This document shows, one piece after another, positions 7,028 through 14,466 of a DNA stretch of 15,790 nucleotides. The translations under genes and the position numbers were made by a program. This stretch comes from an uncultured Tessaracoccus sp. (GTDB lineage: Bacteria; Actinomycetota; Actinomycetes; Propionibacteriales; Propionibacteriaceae): positions 1 to 15,790 of the forward strand of contig NZ_CAMYFI010000053.1 in assembly GCF_947255005.1 (NCBI RefSeq), written 5' to 3'. Below the pieces are notes generated by a model. The model was not told the origin of the DNA. It did no database searches and was given only the letters and a program-made list of their open reading frames with translations. Numbering within the stretch: the stretch's first letter is position 1; each line of letters starts with the position of its first letter.

Positions 7028-8221
7028 GTGCGTACTGTAGTTCTCCTCGGATCCACCGGCTCGATCGGTACCCAAACGCTCGACGTCATCTCCACCAGGC
7101 GAAAGCAGTTCCAGGTGGTGGGCCTGTCGGCCTCGGGCGGGAATATCGCGACGCTCGCCCAGCAGGTCGTCGAGTTCGAGCCCGAGTGTGTCGCCCTCTC
7201 CCGCGCCGACAAGCTCGACGAGCTGTGCGAGGCGATTGCGGCGGAGAGCCAGCAGCGCGGCATCGCGCCGCACGAGCCGGAGTTTCTCGTCGGCCCGGAC
7301 GCGTCGACGCGCCTGGCTGGCCGGGAGTGCGGCGTCGTCGTGAACGCCATCACCGGGGCAGCCGGCCTCGAGCCGACGCTCGCCGCGCTCGAGCAGGGCA
7401 CAACGCTGGCGCTGGCGAACAAGGAGTCCCTGGTCATCGGGGGAAAGCTCGTCACGTCGGCAGCGAAGTCGGGGCAGATCGTCGCCGTCGATTCCGAGCA
7501 CTCCGCCTTCGCGCAGGCATTGCGCAGCGGTCGGGGCGAGGAGGTGCGTCGGCTCATTCTCACGGCCAGTGGTGGGCCGTTCCGCGGGCGTACCCGGGCT
7601 GAGTTGCAGGCGGTCACGCCGGAGCAGGCCATGGCGCACCCGACCTGGAACATGGGGCGGGTTATCACCATCAATTCATCCACGCTGGTAAACAAGGGGC
7701 TCGAACTGCTTGAAGCGGCGCTGCTCTACGACGTCGACCTCGACGACATCGTCGTGACGGTGCATCCGCAGTCGGTGGTGCACTCGATGGTGGAGTTTTG
7801 GGACGGCTCGACGATCGCCCAGGCCTCGCCGCCCGACATGCGCCTGCCCATCGGGTTGGCGCTCACCTGGCCCGATCGTCTCGAAGGATCCGCTGAGCCC
7901 TGCGACTGGTCGCGTGCTGCGCAGTGGACGTTCGAGCCCCTCGACGACGCCACCTTCCCCGCGGTCGAACTCGCGCGGCGCGCTGGCAAGGCCGGCGGCA
8001 CTGCTCCGGCGGTGTTCAACGCGGCCAACGAGGCCTGCGTCGACGCCTTCTGCGACGGCCGCCTGTCGTTCCTCGGTATCACTGACACCATCGCCCGCTG
8101 CCTCGACGAGCACCTCGCAAACGGGCATGTGAGCGACGATGCCCTCACCCTCGACGACGTGCTCGCCGCAGATCGCTGGGGACGCACTCGCGCCGCAACG
8201 CTCACGGGGGAGGGCCAGTGA
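7028..8221 (+). CDS. dxr: 1-deoxy-D-xylulose 5-phosphate reductoisomerase
   Basis: Second step of the MEP isoprenoid pathway: converts DXP to 2-C-methyl-D-erythritol 4-phosphate with NADPH; target of fosmidomycin. The 397-residue cytosolic enzyme has the NADPH-binding GSTGSIG (8-14) and ALANKES (128-134). Metal ligands Asp155 and Glu157 are in DSEHSA, substrate-binding residues are in SGGPFR, and NKGLE (222-226) supplies the third acidic ligand. HPQSVVHSMVEF follows. The GTG at 7028 is set by homology of the N-terminus (RTVVLLGSTGSIG); no good Shine-Dalgarno precedes it. CACACT ends six bases before the GTG, a weak hint of leaderless expression. Its stop overlaps the next start by four bases (GTGA), indicating coupling. 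Confidence 0.97.
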   Translation: MRTVVLLGSTGSIGTQTLDVISTRRKQFQVVGLSASGGNIATLAQQVVEFEPECVALSRADKLDELCEAIAAESQQRGIAPHEPEFLVGPDASTRLAGRECGVVVNAITGAAGLEPTLAALEQGTTLALANKESLVIGGKLVTSAAKSGQIVAVDSEHSAFAQALRSGRGEEVRRLILTASGGPFRGRTRAELQAVTPEQAMAHPTWNMGRVITINSSTLVNKGLELLEAALLYDVDLDDIVVTVHPQSVVHSMVEFWDGSTIAQASPPDMRLPIGLALTWPDRLEGSAEPCDWSRAAQWTFEPLDDATFPAVELARRAGKAGGTAPAVFNAANEACVDAFCDGRLSFLGITDTIARCLDEHLANGHVSDDALTLDDVLAADRWGRTRAATLTGEGQ

Positions 8222-9501
8222 GCGCACTCATCATTGTCGGGTTGGCCATCCTGTTCTTCGCCCTCATCATGGCGTCGATCGCGCTGCACGAGATCGGGCA
8301 CCTCGTTCCGGCCAAAATCTTCGGCGTGAAGGTCACCGAATACTTCGTTGGCTTCGGTAAACGCATCTGGTCCACGCGCCGGGGCGAAACTGAGTATGGC
8401 CTCAAATGGATCCCATTGGGCGGCTACGTCAGGCTCGTCGGCATGTATCCGCCTGCGCGTCCAGGCCAGCGCAGAAACTGGCTCGCCCGCATGGCCGACG
8501 ACGCGCGCGCCGCCGAGTGGGACGAGATCACGCCCGAGGACGATGGCCGGCTCGTCTACCAGCAGAAGACGTGGAAAAAGATCATCATCATGCTGGGCGG
8601 GCCAGCCATGAACATCCTGCTGGCTTTCCTGATCTTCCTCAGCATCAATCTGTTCCACGGCATGGCCGTGTCGACGACGACGGTCGCCGCCGTGAGCGAG
8701 TGCGTCGTCGCTGCCAATCGCTCGGACACCACGTGCCGCGACGACGACCCGCCCACCCCTGCACGCGAGGCCGGTATCCAGCCGGGTGACGTGATCGTCG
8801 CGTTCAACCAGCACGAGGTCTCGAACTGGGAGCAGGTGAGTCAACTCATCCGCGACAACCGCGACGGTGAAGCCCGCATCACGGTGCTGCGCGGCGGCGA
8901 GCGCATCGAGCTCCCGGCGGTGCACACCCGCCTCAACCACGTCCCGGATCAGCTCGACCCGACGCGCACCGTCGAGGCAGGCTTCCTCGGGGTGACCCCC
9001 ACGCGCGAGATGCGCCGCGGAGGGCCGGGGGAGACCGTCGACCTCATGTGGACGATGACGAAACACTCCACCGTGGCGCTCGCGAGCCTGCCCGTCAGGG
9101 TGTACAACGTGGCGGCGGACATGGTGACCGGCAAGCCGCGCGACGTGAACTCGCCGCTGTCCATCGTCGGTGCATCGCGGATTGCGGGGGAGATCGGCGC
9201 CGACGAGTCGCTGTCGTGGGGCGACAAGGCCGCAACCTGGTTCTCGCTACTGGGCTCGGTGAACCTTTTCGTCGCGTTGTTAAACCTCGTCCCGCTGCTG
9301 CCGCTCGACGGCGGGCACATCGCTGGGGCGATCATCGAGTGGCTGCGCAGGCAGTGGTGCAAGCTGCGCGGGAAACCAGATCCGGGCCCGCTCGATACGG
9401 CCAAGGGACTGCCCATGATCTTCATCGTCGGCGGATTGCTGCTGATCTGCGGGCTGGTGTTGATCGTCGCAGACCTTGTGTCGCCGTTGCAGCTGCAGTG
9501 A
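8218..9501 (+). CDS. rip1: Site-2 metalloprotease, Rip1/RseP family (M50)
   Basis: Intramembrane zinc protease that cleaves transmembrane substrates such as anti-sigma factors (shown for M. tuberculosis Rip1, Rv2869c); substrates here are unknown. The 427-residue protein has the zinc motif HEIGH (24-28) in the first membrane segment and a conserved GFGKRIW region. A second membrane segment lies near 122-148. An extracytoplasmic PDZ domain follows (about 155-235, with AGIQPGDVIVAFN). The third ligand is in LPLDGGH (Asp364), and a final membrane helix lies near 392-415. Two cysteines (Cys162, Cys173) in the extracytoplasmic part could form a disulfide. The start is GTG 8218, overlapping the dxr stop, with GGAGGG just upstream. 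The dxr-rip1-ispG order is the mycobacterial one. Confidence 0.95.
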   Translation: MSALIIVGLAILFFALIMASIALHEIGHLVPAKIFGVKVTEYFVGFGKRIWSTRRGETEYGLKWIPLGGYVRLVGMYPPARPGQRRNWLARMADDARAAEWDEITPEDDGRLVYQQKTWKKIIIMLGGPAMNILLAFLIFLSINLFHGMAVSTTTVAAVSECVVAANRSDTTCRDDDPPTPAREAGIQPGDVIVAFNQHEVSNWEQVSQLIRDNRDGEARITVLRGGERIELPAVHTRLNHVPDQLDPTRTVEAGFLGVTPTREMRRGGPGETVDLMWTMTKHSTVALASLPVRVYNVAADMVTGKPRDVNSPLSIVGASRIAGEIGADESLSWGDKAATWFSLLGSVNLFVALLNLVPLLPLDGGHIAGAIIEWLRRQWCKLRGKPDPGPLDTAKGLPMIFIVGGLLLICGLVLIVADLVSPLQLQ

Positions 9502-9507
9502 GGGGGC

Positions 9508-9513
9508 TAGACT
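9508..9513 (+). promoter_or_regulatory. Leaderless-type -10 box (TAGACT) for ispG
   Basis: TAGACT ends exactly seven bases before the ispG ATG (9521), and no Shine-Dalgarno sequence lies between them. This spacing puts the transcription start on or next to the A of the start codon. A poor -35 candidate, TTGCAG (9487-9492), has a 15-base spacer and lies in the end of rip1. Confidence 0.55.
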
Positions 9514-9520
9514 CAGCTTC

Positions 9521-10663
9521 ATGACCGTGAGCCTTGGCATGCCAGCACCCGCACCAGTCACCATCAGCCCCCGACGCAAGTCCCGGCAGATTCGGGTTGG
9601 GAAGGTGCTCGTGGGTGGGGACGCACCCGTATCCGTGCAGTCCATGTGCACGACGAAGACCACCGACATCAACGCCACGCTGCAGCAGATCGCTGAGCTG
9701 ACGGCCGCCGGCTGTGACATCGTCCGTGTCGCGTGCCCCAGTCAAGACGACGCCGACGTGCTGCACATCATTGCGAAGAAGTCGCAGATTCCGGTGATCG
9801 CCGACATCCATTTCCAGCCTCGCTACGTGTTTCAGGCCATCGAAGCGGGGTGTGCCGCGGTGCGCGTCAACCCGGGCAACATCCGAAAGTTCGACGATCA
9901 GGTGGCCGAGATCGCGAAGGCGGCCGCGGATGCGGGCGTGTCCATCCGAATCGGCGTGAACGCAGGTTCGCTCGATAAGCGCCTGCTCGAGAAGTACGGG
10001 GCACCGACGGCAGAAGCACTCGTCGAATCCGCAATGTGGGAGGCCTCGCTGTTCGAAGAGGTGGGCTTCCGCGACTTCAAGATCTCCGTGAAGCACAACG
10101 ACCCGGTGGTCATGGTGCAGGCCTACCAGCAGCTGGCGGAACAGTGCGATTACCCGCTGCACCTCGGCGTGACCGAAGCCGGCCCGGCATTCCAGGGCAC
10201 CATCAAGTCGTCCGTCGCGTTCGGCGCGCTGCTCAGTCAGGGCATCGGCGACACCATCCGCGTGTCGCTCTCCGCGCCGCCGGTGGAGGAAGTCAAGGTT
10301 GGCGTCAAGATTCTGGAGTCGCTGAATCTTCGCCCACGCAAGCTCGACATCGTGAGCTGCCCGTCGTGCGGGCGTGCACAGGTTGACGTATTCACCCTGG
10401 CGGAGCAGGTGACCGAGGGCCTCGAAGGGCTTGAGGCTCCGCTGCGCGTGGCCGTGATGGGCTGCGTCGTCAACGGCCCCGGCGAGGCACGCGAGGCCGA
10501 CCTCGGCGTCGCATCTGGCAACGGCAAGGGGCAGATCTTCGTGAAGGGCGAGGTCATCAAGACCGTCCCGGAGGAGGACATCGTCGAGACGCTGCTGGCC
10601 GAAGCGCGACGCATCGCCGACGAGATGGGCGAGGTCGGCAGCCCGCAGGTGTCGGTGTCCTGA
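9521..10663 (+). CDS. ispG: 4-hydroxy-3-methylbut-2-en-1-yl diphosphate synthase (GcpE)
   Basis: Penultimate MEP-pathway step: reductive ring opening of methylerythritol cyclodiphosphate to HMBPP, using a [4Fe-4S] cluster. The 380-residue protein has the N-terminal TIM-barrel signatures VSVQSMCTTKTTDI (37-50), ADIHFQPRY (94-102) and VRVNPGN (114-120). The C-terminal cluster domain supplies Cys280 and Cys283 (SCPSCGR), Cys315 (MGCVVNGPGEA) and the fourth ligand Glu322. The ATG at 9521 gives the typical N-terminus SPRRKSRQIRVGKV after a short Pro-rich leader, and it is supported by the -10 box seven bases upstream. It has its own promoter despite the close upstream gene, so expression may be uncoupled from dxr-rip1. 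Confidence 0.97.
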   Translation: MTVSLGMPAPAPVTISPRRKSRQIRVGKVLVGGDAPVSVQSMCTTKTTDINATLQQIAELTAAGCDIVRVACPSQDDADVLHIIAKKSQIPVIADIHFQPRYVFQAIEAGCAAVRVNPGNIRKFDDQVAEIAKAAADAGVSIRIGVNAGSLDKRLLEKYGAPTAEALVESAMWEASLFEEVGFRDFKISVKHNDPVVMVQAYQQLAEQCDYPLHLGVTEAGPAFQGTIKSSVAFGALLSQGIGDTIRVSLSAPPVEEVKVGVKILESLNLRPRKLDIVSCPSCGRAQVDVFTLAEQVTEGLEGLEAPLRVAVMGCVVNGPGEAREADLGVASGNGKGQIFVKGEVIKTVPEEDIVETLLAEARRIADEMGEVGSPQVSVS

Positions 10664-10686
10664 GAGCGTTCTGGAACAGGGCACCC

Positions 10687-11523
10687 ATGGATGGACGGCT
10701 CCGCGTTCTGCGCTCCGACGAGGCGAGCCTGGCCTTGGCGTTCCTCGAGTCGTCGCCGTACGAGAACCTCTTTCTCACGTCCCGAATTGGGCAGGCCGGC
10801 GAGGATCGTCGTCGCCTAGGCAGGCTGCTGGCGTACTTCGACCGCGACAATCAGATTCGCGGCATCTGCCTCGACGGCGGCACCATCTTCGTCACCACCA
10901 CCGACCCCGCAGCGCTGCCGCTGTTCGTCGATGAGCTCGGAGATTTTCGTCGGGCGACGTCGATCGTCGGCCCCAGCTTTGCCGCGCTCGGGCTGTTCAC
11001 GGGGTTGTCGCAGCGGTTCGGGGAGATGTGGAGCTCCTGCAGCAATGTTCGCCGCAAGCAGCCGCTCATGGTGCTCGACGAGCCGGTTGCCGTCGACGGT
11101 GACCCGCGCGTGCAGCAGCTCGACGAGAGCGTGTTCCAGGCGTATCTCGACGCCTCGGTGGACATGTACGCCGGCGAGATCGGATCGTCGCCGTTCAAGT
11201 ACGGCCCAGGTTACGAAACCTTCGTCCTCGAACGCCTTCGCCAAGGCGATGCCTACGGCATCGTCGAAGACGGCGAGGTGATCTTCAAGGCCGACCTCGG
11301 CCCCCGCCACCGCAACCAAGTGCAGTTGCAGGGGGTGTGGGTGCGCCCCAATCTGCGAGGGCAAGGCCTCTCGACGCGAGCGCTGGCGCAGATGATGACG
11401 CTCGTGCAGCGGCGCTACCCGGTGGTGTCGCTGTACGTGAACGACTTCAACGTGCCTGCCTTGCGTAGCTACGAGCGGCTGGGCTTCCGTACTGTCGGCA
11501 GCCTCTCGACGGTGCATTATTGA
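10687..11523 (+). CDS. DUF4081-GNAT family acetyltransferase (Rv2867c-like)
   Basis: A probable N-acyltransferase of unknown substrate. The 278-residue protein has two parts. The N-terminal half resembles the DUF4081-type domain of actinobacterial GNAT proteins (LRSDEASLALAFLESSPYEN, then a segment around IVGPSFAALGLF). The C-terminal half is a GNAT domain, with VWVRPNLRGQGLSTRAL (217-233) forming the acetyl-CoA pyrophosphate loop and NDFNVPALRSYERLGF (252-267) forming the last core motif. M. tuberculosis has a homologous GNAT gene (Rv2867c) at the same place after ispG, so the linkage is conserved. The ATG at 10687 has AGGG five bases upstream and lies 23 bases after ispG, suggesting co-transcription. 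Confidence 0.9.
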   Translation: MDGRLRVLRSDEASLALAFLESSPYENLFLTSRIGQAGEDRRRLGRLLAYFDRDNQIRGICLDGGTIFVTTTDPAALPLFVDELGDFRRATSIVGPSFAALGLFTGLSQRFGEMWSSCSNVRRKQPLMVLDEPVAVDGDPRVQQLDESVFQAYLDASVDMYAGEIGSSPFKYGPGYETFVLERLRQGDAYGIVEDGEVIFKADLGPRHRNQVQLQGVWVRPNLRGQGLSTRALAQMMTLVQRRYPVVSLYVNDFNVPALRSYERLGFRTVGSLSTVHY

Positions 11524-11535
11524 GTCTGCTGCGAC

Positions 11536-11546
11536 GCGGTCACCGC
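11536..11546 (+). promoter_or_regulatory. 11-bp dyad upstream of proS (possible operator)
   Basis: GCGGT and ACCGC flank a single central C, a perfect dyad overlapping the expected -35 region of the proS promoter. It is short and GC-rich and could be chance. Confidence 0.2.
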
Positions 11547-11566
11547 AAGACAGCGGGGTGAAGGGC

Positions 11567-11572
11567 TAGAGT
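11567..11572 (+). promoter_or_regulatory. Leaderless-type -10 box (TAGAGT) for proS
   Basis: TAGAGT ends exactly seven bases before the proS GTG (11580), with no Shine-Dalgarno sequence between. It has the same geometry as the ispG promoter. No convincing -35 box is seen. Confidence 0.55.
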
Positions 11573-11579
11573 TGCGTGC

Positions 11580-13352
11580 GTGATTACTCGACTTTCTTCG
11601 CTCTTCGTTCGCACACTGCGCGACGACCCGGCCGAGGCTGAGGTTGCCAGCCACAAGCTCCTCGTGAGGGCCGGCTACGTTCGCCGCGCCGCCCCGGGAA
11701 TCTACTCATGGCTCCCGCTCGGGTGGAAAGTGCTGCGCAAGGTGGAAGCCATCGTGCGCGAGGAAATGGATGCGATCGGGGCGCAGGAGGTGCACTTCCC
11801 GGCGCTCCTGCCGCGTGAACCCTACGAAGCCACCGGACGGTGGACTGACTACGGCGACAACCTCTTCCGCCTGCAGGACCGCCGCAAGGTGGACATGCTG
11901 CTTGGGCCCACGCACGAGGAAATGTTCACCCTGCTGGTGAAGGACCTCTATAACTCGTACAAAGACCTGCCGCTGCATCTGTACCAGATTCAGACGAAGT
12001 ACCGCGACGAGGCCCGTCCCAGGGCTGGCTTGCTGCGCGGGCGTGAGTTCGTGATGAAGGATTCGTACTCCTTCGACGTCACCGACGAAGGGCTCGAGGC
12101 AAGCTACCAGCTGCACCGTCAGGCATATCAGCGCATCTTCGACAGGCTCGGCCTCGAGTACGTCATCGTCTCCGCGATGGCGGGCGCGATGGGCGGGTCG
12201 GCGTCGGAGGAGTTCCTGGCCGTCTCGCCCATCGGCGAAGACACGTTCGTCCGCTCGCCGGGTGGTTACGCCGCGAACGTCGAGGCCGTGCGCATCCCCG
12301 CACCCGAGCCGCTCTCGCTCGACGGTATCCCCGCCGCACAGGTGCACCCCACCCCGGATTCCGCGACGATTGAGACGCTCGTCGACCAGGCCAACTCGCT
12401 GTTCCCGCGTGACGACAGGCCATGGGAGGCCGGCGACACGCTGAAGAACGTCGTCGTCATGCTGGCGCACCCCGACGGCACCCGCGAGCCCCTCGTCATC
12501 GGGCTACCGGGCGACCGCTCCGTCGACGAGAAGCGCCTCGAAGCCGCCGTCGCGCCCGCAGAGGTGCAGGACTTCGGCGACGAGGACTTCCGCAACCATC
12601 CCGCGCTGGTCAAGGGCTACATCGGCCCGGTGAAGGACGGCGAGAAGATTCTGGGTGAGGAGTCCCAGTCGAAGATTCGCTACCTGTGCGACCCGCGTGT
12701 GGTGACGGGCACGCGCTGGCTGACCGGCGCCAACATCGACGGACATCACGTGGTCGACCTCACCGTCGGACGCGACTTCACTCCCGACGGCGTGATCGAC
12801 GTGGCCGAGGTGCGCGAGGGTGACCCTTCGCCCGACGGGTCCGGCCCGCTCACGCTGGAGCGCGGCATCGAGATGGGGCACATCTTCCAGCTCGGCCGCC
12901 GCTACGCCGAGGCGCTCGGGCTGAAGGTGCTCGACGAGAACGGCAAGCTCGTGACCGTCACCATGGGCTCGTACGGCATCGGCGTCTCGCGCGCCATCGC
13001 CGCCGTCGCCGAAGCCACGCACGACGAGCTCGGCCTGTGCTGGCCGCTCGAGTTGGCGCCGTTCCAGGTGCAGGTGGTGGCGACGGGCAAGGACGCAGCC
13101 ATCTTCGAGGAAGCCGAACGCATCGCGGCGGCGCTCGACGAGCGCGGCGTCGAGGTGCTCTACGACGACCGCAAGGCCAGCCCCGGCGTGAAATTCAAGG
13201 ATGCCGAACTCATGGGCATGCCGATTATCGTCGTGGTCGGGCGTGCACTGGCCGACGGCGTCGTCGAGCTGCGCGACCGGCGCACGGGGGAGAAGCGCGA
13301 GATCCCCGTCGAGAACATCGTCGACGAAGCCCACGCGCTCGCTCGTCCGTAG
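11580..13352 (+). CDS. proS: Prolyl-tRNA synthetase, bacterial type with editing domain
   Basis: Charges tRNA-Pro with proline in the cytosol and clears mischarged alanine. The 590-residue class II synthetase has the N-terminal catalytic segment HKLLVRAGYVRRAAPGIYSW (25-44), GPTHEE (109-114) and the motif 2 region TKYRDEARPRAGLLRGREF (139-157). A long insertion between motifs 2 and 3 (about 225-415) is the bacterial editing (INS) domain, with KGYIGP near 345-350 and HHVVDLTVGRDF at 389-400. Motif 3 is GSYGIGVSR (463-471), followed by the C-terminal anticodon-binding domain (WPLELAPFQVQVV onward). The GTG start gives the standard MITRLSSLFVRTLRDDPAEAE-type N-terminus. Its stop is four bases from the first copy of the palindromic repeat. 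Confidence 0.97.
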   Translation: MITRLSSLFVRTLRDDPAEAEVASHKLLVRAGYVRRAAPGIYSWLPLGWKVLRKVEAIVREEMDAIGAQEVHFPALLPREPYEATGRWTDYGDNLFRLQDRRKVDMLLGPTHEEMFTLLVKDLYNSYKDLPLHLYQIQTKYRDEARPRAGLLRGREFVMKDSYSFDVTDEGLEASYQLHRQAYQRIFDRLGLEYVIVSAMAGAMGGSASEEFLAVSPIGEDTFVRSPGGYAANVEAVRIPAPEPLSLDGIPAAQVHPTPDSATIETLVDQANSLFPRDDRPWEAGDTLKNVVVMLAHPDGTREPLVIGLPGDRSVDEKRLEAAVAPAEVQDFGDEDFRNHPALVKGYIGPVKDGEKILGEESQSKIRYLCDPRVVTGTRWLTGANIDGHHVVDLTVGRDFTPDGVIDVAEVREGDPSPDGSGPLTLERGIEMGHIFQLGRRYAEALGLKVLDENGKLVTVTMGSYGIGVSRAIAAVAEATHDELGLCWPLELAPFQVQVVATGKDAAIFEEAERIAAALDERGVEVLYDDRKASPGVKFKDAELMGMPIIVVVGRALADGVVELRDRRTGEKREIPVENIVDEAHALARP

Positions 13353-13356
13353 CAAC

Positions 13357-13411
13357 ACGCGAAGATAGATCAAGTTCGTGGCGCGTCTGCCCACCACGAA
13401 CTTGATCTGTC
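13357..13411. repeat. Palindromic repeat, copy 1 (also a likely proS terminator)
   Basis: Bases 13357-13408 are identical, base for base, to 14410-14461, in the same orientation. Within the copy, 13367-13381 and 13394-13408 are a perfect 15-bp inverted repeat around a 12-base loop (13382-13393), extendable by a G:U, an A:U and a G:C pair to 13364/13411. It starts four bases after the proS stop codon, so it can terminate proS transcripts, although no U-run follows. Loop and 5' flank are also identical to copy 2, which a shared terminator function would not require. Confidence 0.9.
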
Positions 13412-13444
13412 CTGGGCGGGCTCAAGATTGTGTTGTCCTACGCG

Positions 13445-13474
13445 TTGTAGTTGCTTCCCTGGGGTACCTACGCT
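13445..13474 (+). promoter_or_regulatory. Possible promoter of the DUF559 gene
   Basis: TTGTAG (13445-13450) and TACGCT (13469-13474) are separated by 18 bases and resemble -35 and -10 boxes. Transcription would start near 13481, just ahead of the ATG at 13490. This argues against the TTG at 13451 as start codon. Confidence 0.35.
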
Positions 13475-13489
13475 CATGAAGATTGGGGC

Positions 13490-14410
13490 ATGCATTCCCG
13501 CCAATCCATGCCCCAGGCGCTCGCAAATCTCATCCGTATCCAGTGCGGCGCGATCAGCGCTGAGCAGGCCCTCGCCCACGGTTTGTGCCGGTCAGCCCTC
13601 CGACGGTTGAGCGCGCAGTGGCACAAGCTGGCCGACGGGCTGTACATCGTAGGCGAGGTGACGTGGCACGCCTTCGCGTGGGCCGCACTGCTGCGCGGCG
13701 GGGCGTCCGCGTCGTTGGGCGGTGGCGCGGCGTGTTATCTGCACGGGCTGATTCAACGCGAGCCCGACTCCATCACGATCTGGTGCGATTCCCCGAAGGT
13801 GGCGTTGGAACATTCCGGGTTTCGCGCCCAGTTCAAGCGCGCCCCACGACGCGCACGCGGGGAGATGCCGCGAACCAACGTGGAGGAATCGCTGTGCGAC
13901 TACGCTTCGGAGACCAATCCGCTGAACCTGATTGAGGCGGTCACTCGTGCCTTCGGGCAGCGCAAGACCATCCCGGCGAGAGTGCGGGAGGTGCTGGCGA
14001 CGCGCAGCCGGGTTGCGCAGCGGCAGTTGTTGATGGACCTCACCGACCATGCCAACGCTGGTATCCACAGTGTGTTGGAATGGCAGTTCAATGTGCTCGT
14101 AGCCAAGCCCCACGGGCTGGCTGGGCTTTCCAGGCAGGTGAAGCTGACACGTACCAGCAGGGTGGATGTGTGGTTCGACGACTTCGGCGTCATCGTTGAG
14201 CTGGATGGTCGTCAGTTCCACGACGCCTGCCGAGATGCCAGACGGGACAACGAGCACGCACTCAGATTGGGTGCGGTCACGCTGCGGTTCACCTGGCAGC
14301 AAGTGATCCACGAGGCGTGCGAGGTCGCGCGCGTGATTGAGCGTGCGTTGAGAATCCGCGGCTGGGAGGAAGGTATTCGTACTTGCTCGGACTGCCGTCT
14401 GGTGCGTTGA
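13490..14410 (+). CDS. AbiEi-like N-terminal plus DUF559 (Vsr-fold) putative endonuclease
   Basis: A 306-residue protein of two apparent parts. The N-terminal part resembles the winged-helix domain of AbiEi-type proteins (LIRIQCGAISAEQALAHGL, LADGLYIV). The C-terminal part has the DUF559/Vsr-like nuclease pattern: Glu197 in HSVLEWQFNVL, Asp226 in SRVDVWFDD, then VELDGRQFH (236-244, Glu237 and Asp239) and RDARRDNEHALRLG with TLRFTWQQVI. These are the expected PD-(D/E)xK-type residues, so the domain looks intact. Activity and target are unknown. The ATG at 13490 is preferred by promoter position; TTG 13451 and ATG 13508 are alternatives. The gene is enclosed by identical palindromic repeats, and its stop codon overlaps the second. 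One hand-counted 60-base sample (14041-14100) is 53% G+C, against 70% in proS. Confidence 0.82.
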   Translation: MHSRQSMPQALANLIRIQCGAISAEQALAHGLCRSALRRLSAQWHKLADGLYIVGEVTWHAFAWAALLRGGASASLGGGAACYLHGLIQREPDSITIWCDSPKVALEHSGFRAQFKRAPRRARGEMPRTNVEESLCDYASETNPLNLIEAVTRAFGQRKTIPARVREVLATRSRVAQRQLLMDLTDHANAGIHSVLEWQFNVLVAKPHGLAGLSRQVKLTRTSRVDVWFDDFGVIVELDGRQFHDACRDARRDNEHALRLGAVTLRFTWQQVIHEACEVARVIERALRIRGWEEGIRTCSDCRLVR

Positions 14411-14466
14411 CGCGAAGATAGATCAAGTTCGTGGCGCGTCTGCCCACCACGAACTTGATCTATCTT
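14410..14466. repeat. Palindromic repeat, copy 2 (likely bidirectional terminator)
   Basis: Second copy of the 52-base repeat (14410-14461). Here the stem is a perfect 20 bp, 14415-14434 with 14447-14466, around the same 12-base loop (14435-14446). The first base of the repeat is the last base of the DUF559 gene's TGA stop. The last stem base is the end of the TAA stop of the convergent lipoprotein gene (14466-14468). It is well placed to stop transcription from both sides. No direct target duplication is visible around the two-repeat cassette. Confidence 0.92.

Noticed and set aside
6964..7695. Long upstream extension of the APH-like frame on the minus strand
   Set aside because: The frame stays open into the antisense of dxr, but homology to APH begins after ATG 6963, which has a well-spaced ribosome-binding site.
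13357..13411. tRNA or attachment site after proS
   Set aside because: The element folds as a single long hairpin, not a cloverleaf, and no integrase gene is nearby.
13451..13489. TTG at 13451 as start of the DUF559 gene
   Set aside because: It lies between the candidate -35 and -10 boxes, has no ribosome-binding site, and the added residues match nothing in the family.
13357..14466. CRISPR-like array or IS ends
   Set aside because: Only two repeats about 1.05 kb apart in direct orientation with a normal gene between; no spacers, no transposase and no target-site duplication seen.
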